A stretch of DNA of 46,677 nucleotides from Bradyrhizobium sp. 21 (GTDB lineage: Bacteria > Pseudomonadota > Alphaproteobacteria > Rhizobiales > Xanthobacteraceae): assembly GCF_023073335.1 (NCBI RefSeq), contig NZ_JADPJG010000006.1, positions 394,423 through 441,099 of the forward strand, in the 5' to 3' direction. Of this stretch, positions 40,847 to 46,677 are shown in pieces (within the stretch, counting starts at the first letter, position 1; the number at the start of each line of letters is the position of its first letter). The position numbers were made by a program, and so were the translations under genes. A model generated the notes under the pieces. That model saw only the letters and a list, made by a program, of their open reading frames with translations. It searched no databases and was not told the DNA's origin.

Positions 40847-42004
40847 GTGCCGTCTGTTGTCATCTCATCGCACCTCACCCGACGGGCGCTCGCCCGGGCT
40901 GCGCTCATTGCGCTCGCCTGGCCGCGCCGCGCATGGGCGGATTCCGACATGATCGCCCAAATGCGCGACATCGTCGCGAATGAGCTGGCGCCGACCATGA
41001 CACCGGACCAGCCGGGCGGCCTTGCCGCCGCGCTTTATGCCGGCCGCCACGTCGAGTTCTTCAACTACGGCTTTGCCGACGGCGCCACGCGAAGGCCGGT
41101 CACGCCGGACACGCTGTTCAATCTCGGCTCCTTGCGCAAACCGTTCGAGGCGACGCTGGTCGCGCTCGGCACGCTGCGCGGCGAGCTGCGGCTCGACGAT
41201 CGCCTGCCGCAATACCTCCCCGAGCTCACCGGCGACTATATCCGCCGCGTCACCGTCGGCGAGCTCGTCACGCACACCTCGGGCATGCTGCTGCCGACCG
41301 ACCATCCGCCCTGGCCGGACGAGTCTTTCTCGCGCGCGCAGTTCATCGACATGCTCAACGACTGGAGGCCGCAGGCCGGCGAAGTGCCCGGCAGGCAGCG
41401 CCTCTACAGCCACGCCGGCTACGTGCTGCTTCAGCTCGTGCTCGAGCGCTGTTACGACGCTGCGATCTCGACCCTGATCGAACAGCGCATCCTTGGGCCG
41501 ATCGGCATGAATGCGACCTCCGTGCCCGAGCGCGGCGAGGACAGCCGTGCCATCATGGACGAGGCCTGGATGCAGCGCGCGGTCCAGGGCTATTCGGATC
41601 AGGGCATCGCGATCGGCCCGATCGGCCACCAGCAGAGCTATTTTGATTTTCCCGGCACGGGCCAGATGTTTTCTTCGCCGCGGGATCTCGCGACATTCGT
41701 TGCGGCTTGCCTCGACGGGCGCTCGATCGACCCTCATTTGCGTGAGGCATTGCGGCTGACGCAGCACGAGATCTTCCGCGTCGACGAGAAGTTCGGACAG
41801 GGAATGGCCTGGGAGAATGTGCGTCTTCCGGGCGTCACCATCGTCGACAAGCCGGGCGGCCTCAACAACGCCTCCGGCTATATCGGCCTGGTGCCGGCGC
41901 GGCGGATCGGCATCGTGTTGCTGGCAAATCGCGGCGAATACCCGCACGAAATCGCCCGCTACAAGATCCTGCCCGCGCTGGCGAAGCTCATGGGCCCGCA
42001 CTGA
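40847..42004 (+). CDS. Serine hydrolase of the beta-lactamase (class C/esterase) fold
   Basis: A 385-residue exported hydrolase. An N-terminal signal with a twin-arginine-like LTRRALARAAL segment precedes the catalytic domain. The nucleophile motif is S95-L-R-K98. The second motif reads Y187-S-H instead of YxN, and the KTG position reads KPG (DKPGGLNNASG). Such variants are usual in EstB-type esterases and peptidases rather than true beta-lactamases. The substrate is unknown. I used GTG at 40847, just before the signal; an in-frame GTG at 40778 would give 408 residues. A strong terminator follows the gene. Confidence 0.82.
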   Translation: MPSVVISSHLTRRALARAALIALAWPRRAWADSDMIAQMRDIVANELAPTMTPDQPGGLAAALYAGRHVEFFNYGFADGATRRPVTPDTLFNLGSLRKPFEATLVALGTLRGELRLDDRLPQYLPELTGDYIRRVTVGELVTHTSGMLLPTDHPPWPDESFSRAQFIDMLNDWRPQAGEVPGRQRLYSHAGYVLLQLVLERCYDAAISTLIEQRILGPIGMNATSVPERGEDSRAIMDEAWMQRAVQGYSDQGIAIGPIGHQQSYFDFPGTGQMFSSPRDLATFVAACLDGRSIDPHLREALRLTQHEIFRVDEKFGQGMAWENVRLPGVTIVDKPGGLNNASGYIGLVPARRIGIVLLANRGEYPHEIARYKILPALAKLMGPH

Positions 42005-42021
42005 ACACATCCCTGAAAACA

Positions 42022-42048
42022 GAAAGCCCCGGCTGAGCCGGGGCTTTC
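42022..42048. terminator. Strong bidirectional hairpin terminator
   Basis: GAAAGCCCCGGC and GCCGGGGCTTTC form a perfect 12-bp stem with a TGA loop, between convergent hydrolase and outer membrane protein genes. The stem has A-rich and T-rich ends, so it can act as an intrinsic terminator in both directions. Confidence 0.9.
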
Positions 42049-42074
42049 CACGCCAGGACGAAACGGGATGAAGC

Positions 42075-42896
42075 TCAGTACCTGGCGACGACGGGCCCGC
42101 CGAACTTGTAGTTCACGCCGACGCGCGCGATGTTCGATTTGAGATCGATCGAGTGGGTGAAAACGTTGGTCGGAAATGCGCCGCCTAGCAGATTGGTGCT
42201 GGTCACGCTGCTGCGTCCGAGATCGACGTAGAGATATTCCGCCTTGAGCGACCAGCCTCCGCCGACGGCATATTCGGTGCCCACGCCTGCGGTCCAGCCG
42301 AGGCGTGTGTCGCGGAACGCGGCCGACTCCGTCGCCGCAGCGAACGTATCGGTGAAGTTGAAATTGCCCTTCACCTCGGCGATCGCAGCGCCACCGGTGG
42401 CGTAGAGCAGCCAGGTCGGAGCCGCGAGGAAGCCGATGCGGCCGCGGATCGTAGCGAGCCAGTCGGCCGAGACCTGCGAGGACACGGTGAAGCCGGTGGG
42501 CGCGCAGCAGGGATAGAGCGCCGAACCCGTCGCACTGCCCTTGACGCCGAAATAGTTGATGTCGGCTTCGAGGCCGAGCACGGCGTGGTTGACCTGCCAA
42601 TTGTAGCCGGCCGTGAAGCCGCCGGTCACGCTGGAGCTGTTGACCCGCTGGGCGCCGACTGCCGCAATCGCGGAAACACTGGAGCTCGCGAAATAGGCGG
42701 CGGGATCGAACGCGGTCGATGTGCTCGGATCGGAGCTGCCCCACGCACCACCGACATTGCCGCCGACATAGAAGCCGGTCCAGTTGTAGGCCGTCGCCAT
42801 CGTCGGCGCTTTGGTGTAGTGCGCCGCGAGGTCGGCCGCCTGCACTGATGCGGAGCCCATAACGACCGCGGCAACCGCCAGCAAAAACTTCTTCAT
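42075..42896 (-). CDS. Outer membrane beta-barrel protein (Omp25/RopB-like)
   Basis: A 273-residue porin-like protein. A signal peptide (1-20, ending SVQAA) is followed by YNWTGFYVGGNVGGAWG, the usual start of the barrel in this family. Alternating amphipathic strands follow, including GGFTAGYNWQVNHAVLGLEADI, TRLGWTAGVGTEYAVGGGWSLKAEYLYVDLG and the C-terminal NIARVGVNYKFGGPVVARY. Such proteins are abundant, structural outer membrane components in rhizobia and Brucella. A CC pair (YPCCAP) in a loop is unusual for the family. An AGGAGA site precedes the ATG at 42896. Confidence 0.93.
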   Translation of the reverse strand: MKKFLLAVAAVVMGSASVQAADLAAHYTKAPTMATAYNWTGFYVGGNVGGAWGSSDPSTSTAFDPAAYFASSSVSAIAAVGAQRVNSSSVTGGFTAGYNWQVNHAVLGLEADINYFGVKGSATGSALYPCCAPTGFTVSSQVSADWLATIRGRIGFLAAPTWLLYATGGAAIAEVKGNFNFTDTFAAATESAAFRDTRLGWTAGVGTEYAVGGGWSLKAEYLYVDLGRSSVTSTNLLGGAFPTNVFTHSIDLKSNIARVGVNYKFGGPVVARY

Positions 42897-43166
42897 TCCA
42901 GTCTCCTTGCCTCACGCGATTGATCTCGCGTTTCGAAAGCGCGGGCGGAAGGCGTCCGGCGCAGATCGGGCATAAGCCGCCTGCCGCGTACCGTCTCGGT
43001 CTGCGGCGCAGTTCGTAGGGACTGTGACGTAGTGTGAGCCGCGCTGCGCGCGAACGCATGATGACTGTGACCGGGGAGCCACGCGTCATCTCCCATCCGT
43101 GGCGTACGATGTACGCCCGTGTCGCATCACGACAAGAGCGCGAAACGCGATTCGATTCTCCGCGTC

Positions 43167-43871
43167 TCAGACCGAACGCGTCAGTCCGCCGTCGACGCGG
43201 ATGTTCTGGCCGGTGATGTAGGCCGCTCCGTCGGATGCCAGGAACGAGATCGTCGCGGCGATCTCCTCGACTTTGCCGTAGCGCTGCATCGGCACGCTGT
43301 CGCGGCGTGCATCGGTCTGCGGCAGGCTGTCGATCCAGCCCGGCAGTACGTTGTTCATGCGGATGTTGTCGCTCGCATGGGTGTCGGTGAAGATCTTCGT
43401 GAAGGCGGCAAGGCCGGCGCGGAATACCGCGGACGTCGGAAACATCGCGCTCGGCTCGAACGCCCAGGCGGTCGAGATGTTGATGATGGCGCCAGCCTTT
43501 TGTGCCTGCATCACCGGCGTCACCAGCCGGGTGGGACGGATCACGTTCAACAGATAGACGTCGAGGCCGGTGTGCCACTGCTCGTCGGTAATCTCGGTGA
43601 TGGGCGCGCGCGGCCCATGGCCGGCGCTGTTGACGAGCACGTCGATGCGCCCCCATTTGGCAAGCGCGCCGTCGACGAGCCGCTTCAGGTCGTCGTTCGA
43701 TTTGTTGGAGCCGGTGACGCCGAGGCCGCCGAGCTCGGCCGCCAGCGCCTCGCCCTTACCGGAGGACGACAGGATGGCGACGCGAAAACCATCGGCCGCG
43801 AGCCGACGCGCAGCCCCTGCCCCCATGCCGCTGCCGCCGGCGGTAACGAGTGCGACCTTCTCTGCTGCCAT
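43167..43871 (-). CDS. SDR-fold protein lacking the catalytic Tyr/Lys
   Basis: A 234-residue short-chain dehydrogenase-like protein. The cofactor motif TAGGSGMG (10-17), NSAG (81-84) and the catalytic Ser S133 (IINIS) are present. The positions of the YxxxK dyad, 13 and 17 residues after S133, read T146 and F150 (PTSAVFRAGLAAF). The C-terminal region (LASDGAAYITGQNIRVDGG) is normal. The loss of both residues argues against standard reductase activity; it may bind a nucleotide or have a changed mechanism. The ATG at 43871 has a GAGGAT site. It diverges from the GNAT gene. Confidence 0.88.
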   Translation of the reverse strand: MAAEKVALVTAGGSGMGAGAARRLAADGFRVAILSSSGKGEALAAELGGLGVTGSNKSNDDLKRLVDGALAKWGRIDVLVNSAGHGPRAPITEITDEQWHTGLDVYLLNVIRPTRLVTPVMQAQKAGAIINISTAWAFEPSAMFPTSAVFRAGLAAFTKIFTDTHASDNIRMNNVLPGWIDSLPQTDARRDSVPMQRYGKVEEIAATISFLASDGAAYITGQNIRVDGGLTRSV

Positions 43872-43993
43872 GACCGATCATCCTCTGTGATATCGTTGAG
43901 GCGGGCCCAACTTTCAGTTTGTTATGGCCCAGCCTGTCGTGAGGGCTTCTACCGCCGGACCAGCCGGCAGGTCCATCGCCGAGAGCATCCGTC

Positions 43994-44836
43994 ATGAGCG
44001 ATTTGCAGATCCGCAATTTGCGCCCCGGGGAGATTTCCATCGCCGTCGACTGGGCCGCGGCCGAGGGCTGGAACCCGGGCCTCTCCGATGCCGCCTGCTT
44101 CGCGATCCCGGACGGAGAAGGTTTCTTCATCGGCGAGATCGACGGCGAGCGGGTCGCAACCGTCTCCTGCGTCAATTACGATGATCGCTTCGCCTTCCTC
44201 GGCTTCTACATCGTGCGCTCAGGCTTTCGCGGCAGAGGCTACGGCCTGCGCATCTGGAACGCTGCGATCGCGCATGCAGGCCCGCGTGTGATCGGGCTCG
44301 ACGGCGTCGTGGCGCAGCAGGACAATTACAAAAAATCCGGCTTCGAGCTCGCCTACGCCAATATCCGCTATGGCGGTACCGTCGCCGCGCCGCCGAACCC
44401 GCCCGCCGATGTCGTCGCGCTCGACACGATCCCGTTCGCGCGCGTTGAAGCCGACGACGCCACGGTCTTCCCCGCGCCGCGCAGCGCCTTCCTGCGCGCC
44501 TGGATCAAGGCACCAGGCCATGTCGGCCGCGCTCTCTTGCGCGATGGCAGGCTGGCCGCGTGGGGCGTGATCCGTCCGTGCCGGAACGGCTACAAGATCG
44601 GCCCGCTCGTCGCAGACGATCGCGCCTCGGCGGGCAAGGTCATGCAGGCCTTGCTGGCAAGTTCAGGTGGCCGCGAAGTCTTCCTCGATGTCCCCGCCGT
44701 CAATCGCGAGGCGGTCGCGCTTGCGGAGGCGCTCGGACTCAAGCCGGTGTTCGAGACGGCGCGGATGTACACAGGGCCGATCCCGCCGCTGCGGGTCGAC
44801 CGCCTCTTCGGCGTCACCAGTTTTGAGCTGGGCTAG
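43994..44836 (+). CDS. GNAT-family N-acetyltransferase with C-terminal Acetyltransf_18-like domain
   Basis: A 280-residue protein with an N-terminal GNAT domain (about 4-130): LGFYIVRSGFRGRGYGLRIW contains the acetyl-CoA binding R/Q-x-x-G-x-G/A motif. The C-terminal part (about 150-280; GRLAAWGVIRPCRNGYKIGP, FLDVPAVNREAVALAEALGL) resembles the second GNAT-like domain found in this two-domain group. The substrate is not known. There is no strong ribosome binding site; the ATG at 43994 begins the conserved block. Confidence 0.88.
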   Translation: MSDLQIRNLRPGEISIAVDWAAAEGWNPGLSDAACFAIPDGEGFFIGEIDGERVATVSCVNYDDRFAFLGFYIVRSGFRGRGYGLRIWNAAIAHAGPRVIGLDGVVAQQDNYKKSGFELAYANIRYGGTVAAPPNPPADVVALDTIPFARVEADDATVFPAPRSAFLRAWIKAPGHVGRALLRDGRLAAWGVIRPCRNGYKIGPLVADDRASAGKVMQALLASSGGREVFLDVPAVNREAVALAEALGLKPVFETARMYTGPIPPLRVDRLFGVTSFELG

Positions 44837-44955
44837 GGTGTGCACTCATGAAGGCAATGTCTGCTGCTGATGGCCAGGCGGAAAGCATCTGGTCGGGTTG
44901 AGCTTTACCGGTTTGGACCTAAACCGGAAATCATCACACCTATGTACGAACGCCG

Positions 44956-45414
44956 TCATTTTAACGGAGCAAAATTCTGATTGGTCAAAGGGGGCACAGT
45001 CGGGCGCTGGATACGAATAAACGGTTTGCTGGCTCCCGCGTGGCAACTATTGCAACCGTCAGTAAGCTCGTCGAAGGCTGCAACAAATTGGCTGCTGCTC
45101 TTTCCATCAATCGCCTTTTCAAGCCGCTCTATCCGTGGATCGATGATAGTCTTGATCATCTCGGAAACGGGAACCCCATCAAAGGTCGAATGAAGCCTTG
45201 CTGCGTCCTCCAGCCCTTCCTTGATCTCGTCAATCTCGTAGGCTGCCAGGTCCCAGTTATTATTCTTGCCAGCAAACCAAAGCTTCGCGTGGCGAAGCTG
45301 GATAACTGTCATAAACTCGCCAAGGCCGGGTTCGTAGGGTCCCTTTGCTGGTTGGGCGCCTGCCAACGTCGCCGAGGTCGCGATGATAATTGCGGTAACG
45401 ACTATCCGTTTCAT
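44956..45414 (-). CDS. Cytochrome c-prime-like exported protein
   Basis: A 152-residue periplasmic protein. Signal peptide at 1-20 (ending LAGA). The mature part is helical and ends with one haem-c attachment motif C121-N-S-C124-H125 near the C-terminus, the placing seen in four-helix cytochromes c-prime. The helices are LGEFMTVIQLRHAKLWFAG, WDLAAYEIDEIKEGLEDAA and MIKTIIDPRIERLEKAI. It could bind gas ligands or carry electrons. Base composition is visibly less G+C-rich than the neighbours, a hint of horizontal origin. No strong ribosome binding site precedes the ATG at 45414. Confidence 0.8.
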   Translation of the reverse strand: MKRIVVTAIIIATSATLAGAQPAKGPYEPGLGEFMTVIQLRHAKLWFAGKNNNWDLAAYEIDEIKEGLEDAARLHSTFDGVPVSEMIKTIIDPRIERLEKAIDGKSSSQFVAAFDELTDGCNSCHAGASKPFIRIQRPTVPPLTNQNFAPLK

Positions 45415-45615
45415 TCGTTTTCGCTCACGAAGGCTGGCTTCTCCTTAAGGAGAGCAGCAAGAAGCGACCAAACGCAACTGCAAAATCTATCCTGCGAGGA
45501 CGGCGCTCATCCTCGGGTCGCCATTCCGCCGCTGTCGGGGGTAGAGCAGACATCGACGCGCTGATCATCGCCAGGCGTTTATGAGGACATGCCCTCGCTG
45601 AACGGACGACGCCGC
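45415..45615. other. Intergenic stretch, possible repeat or gene remnant
   Basis: Between the cytochrome-like gene and the next secreted protein. On the minus strand a short frame reads SASMSALPPTAAE, which reminds me of a dispersed Bradyrhizobium repeat frame. No intact gene is supported here. Confidence 0.3.
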
Positions 45616-46062
45616 TCAGTAGCAACGCGTGATGTTGACGGTGTGCTCGCCACCGCCGCGGCCGGGCACAGTGACCTGCTCCGTCGGACAGCTCGGCACA
45701 TAGGGCCGGTCGGACGGCACCACGTTCGGCGGGAAGCGGTGCGACCAGTCCCAGGGAACGTCATAGGTGTAAGTGTAGCGCACGTCGTTCGTCACGGGCT
45801 GTCCGATATCGACGAAGGGTTGGTTGTCATTTCCCCCGCCGTAGTAGAATCCGCCGCCACCCGGCCAATAGACCCAGGGCGCGTTGCGGCCGCGGAACCG
45901 GCCGCCCGGTCCAACCGGCGGACGCGCCACCGGGCCGGACGGCGCAGCGGCCAGCGCGTGCGCGGCCGTACCGCCGGGCCTGGCAAAACTGTTGCTGGGG
46001 GCAAGAAGCAGCGCGACTGCGCTGAGTGAGGCGAGCAAGGCCCCAAATGATCTGGACATCAT
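45616..46062 (-). CDS. Small secreted Pro/Gly-rich protein
   Basis: A 148-residue exported protein with a signal peptide (about 1-28, ending NSFA). A low-complexity Pro/Gly/Arg segment (PSGPVARPPVGPGGRFRGR) and an aromatic-glycine WVYWPGGGGFYYGGG stretch follow. The C-terminal part has two cysteines (SCPTEQVTVPG...NITRCY) that could form a disulfide. I know this protein type only as a hypothetical in Bradyrhizobium. Two ATG codons at 46062 and 46059 are possible starts; upstream GTG and TTG codons are less likely. Confidence 0.7.
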   Translation of the reverse strand: MMSRSFGALLASLSAVALLLAPSNSFARPGGTAAHALAAAPSGPVARPPVGPGGRFRGRNAPWVYWPGGGGFYYGGGNDNQPFVDIGQPVTNDVRYTYTYDVPWDWSHRFPPNVVPSDRPYVPSCPTEQVTVPGRGGGEHTVNITRCY

Positions 46063-46347
46063 GATACGCACCAACTCGTTTGCTTCGCGATAGCGGCTCC
46101 CCGCCGCACGCTAGGCCGGGCTGCCGCCCACCCGCAAACCTATAATTAATTATTGGTTAAGGCACGGGATTAACAGCGAACAGGGTGCGGCAGAACGCCC
46201 GCGATTCCCGTCTGGTTTCAAGCACTTCGTTCCAGAAGCGGTACTTCATAACCAGTTGATCGGAGTTGACCGCACCAAGCCGAAGAGATTCGGAACGCTC
46301 TCCCATCGCATCCGTTGGGCCCCGGCAAGAAGCAAGGAGCATCTTCA

Positions 46348-46632
46348 ATGCAGAACAAGTCGAAACTCCTCTGCCTGATCACGGCGTCGCTGATCGCGGG
46401 CTCCACAGCCGCGTCGGCGCAAGGCTATAGCTGGAGCGGACCGCGCGTCGGCTGGGACCGCAGCGCCCCCGCCTATGAGTCGGTTCAGCCGCGCGCGTAC
46501 TATCCGGATGCTACTGGGCCGTATGAAGCACTCAACGGGTCCAACCACCGGGCGCCGAGCTCGACGCAAGGCGACGTCGGCCCGGAAGGAAACAACAACG
46601 GCACGCTGACCGGCAGGTACCGCAGCTGGTAA
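46348..46632 (+). CDS. Small secreted hypothetical protein
   Basis: A 94-residue exported protein with a clear signal peptide (1-24, ending ASAQ), then a Tyr/Pro/Gly-rich mature part (GYSWSGPRVGWDRSAPAYES). An AAGGAGC site precedes the ATG at 46348. It has no cysteine in the mature part. Function unknown; the composition suggests an extended surface or periplasmic protein. Confidence 0.7.
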   Translation: MQNKSKLLCLITASLIAGSTAASAQGYSWSGPRVGWDRSAPAYESVQPRAYYPDATGPYEALNGSNHRAPSSTQGDVGPEGNNNGTLTGRYRSW

Positions 46633-46652
46633 CAACTGCTTTCATGACAGGA

Positions 46653-46676
46653 CCCGCCGCTTCATCGAGCGGCGGG
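46653..46676 (+). terminator. Hairpin after last gene, cut by window end
   Basis: CCCGCCGCT and AGCGGCGGG form a perfect 9-bp stem with a TCATCG loop, 20 bases after the stop codon. The window ends before a T-run could be seen. Confidence 0.7.
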
Positions 46677-46677
46677 G

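Noticed and set aside
41959..43656. A 565-residue minus-strand frame overlapping the outer membrane protein and the SDR
   Set aside because: Out-of-frame reading of two well-supported genes and the gap between them.
1..46677. Genomic island, prophage or insertion sequence
   Set aside because: No integrase, transposase, phage gene or attachment-site duplication was seen. The tRNA-Leu gene has no adjacent integrase or repeated 3' end in the window that I could find.

Overview
The window looks like a chromosomal segment of an alphaproteobacterium of the Bradyrhizobium/Nitrobacteraceae type. The pointers are high G+C throughout, an oxaloacetate decarboxylase of the PEP mutase family typical of that group, RopB-like outer membrane and Arg/Pro-rich secreted proteins, and several families of palindromic intergenic repeats that I recognise from Bradyrhizobium genomes. 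The assignment is from recall, not from a search. About 41 protein genes, one frameshifted gene and one tRNA are supported. There is no transposase, integrase, phage gene or CRISPR array.

Layout. 1-7.0 kb: repeat DNA, a TolA/TonB-like envelope protein, an aldo/keto reductase, an XRE-type regulator, the Mg transporter MgtE, and two tandem secreted polysaccharide deacetylases. 7.0-11.3 kb: small hypotheticals, a thioredoxin-reductase-like flavoprotein next to an isochorismatase-fold hydrolase, then a DUF1326-DUF2182 pair that looks metal-related. 11.4-15.2 kb: tRNA-Leu(GAG), an orphan SpoA/FliN-like protein, lipB, a compact DnaB-like ATPase, and a tautomerase divergent from a LysR regulator. 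15.2-17.9 kb: a four-gene operon (GbsR/MarR-type regulator, DUF4166, membrane protein, TIGR01777 epimerase) whose promoter carries a long palindrome centred on the start codon.

18-27 kb: two hybrid PAS histidine kinases flank acylphosphatase, oxaloacetate decarboxylase, a propionyl-CoA carboxylase-type alpha subunit and a zinc metallopeptidase-like protein. 27-30 kb: an EamA transporter, an MFS gene broken by a one-base frameshift, and an ArsB-type carrier. 30-35.5 kb: a sugar-acid catabolic locus (MFS permease and GntR regulator, divergent from an enolase-superfamily dehydratase, gluconate 5-dehydrogenase-like SDR and L-idonate 5-dehydrogenase-like MDR). Together these suggest import of L-idonate or a similar acid, conversion to gluconate through 5-ketogluconate, and dehydration to a 2-keto-3-deoxy acid without an initial kinase step.

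35.5-39.5 kb: a DUF3280-type secreted protein, a membrane sensor kinase with its NarL-type response regulator, and a multi-pass membrane protein. 39.6-46.7 kb: an ArsR-SRPBCC pair with a leaderless-looking autoregulated promoter, a serine beta-lactamase-fold hydrolase, an outer membrane barrel, an SDR lacking its catalytic Tyr and Lys, a GNAT acetyltransferase, a cytochrome c-prime-like protein and two small secreted proteins.

The most interesting signals are regulatory: two unrelated repressor genes share the same compact promoter-operator-start design with apparently leaderless mRNA. Others are the DUF1326/DUF2182 module, the DUF4166/TIGR01777 operon and the DnaB-like mini-ATPase. I do not see a clear-cut new defence or mobile system.
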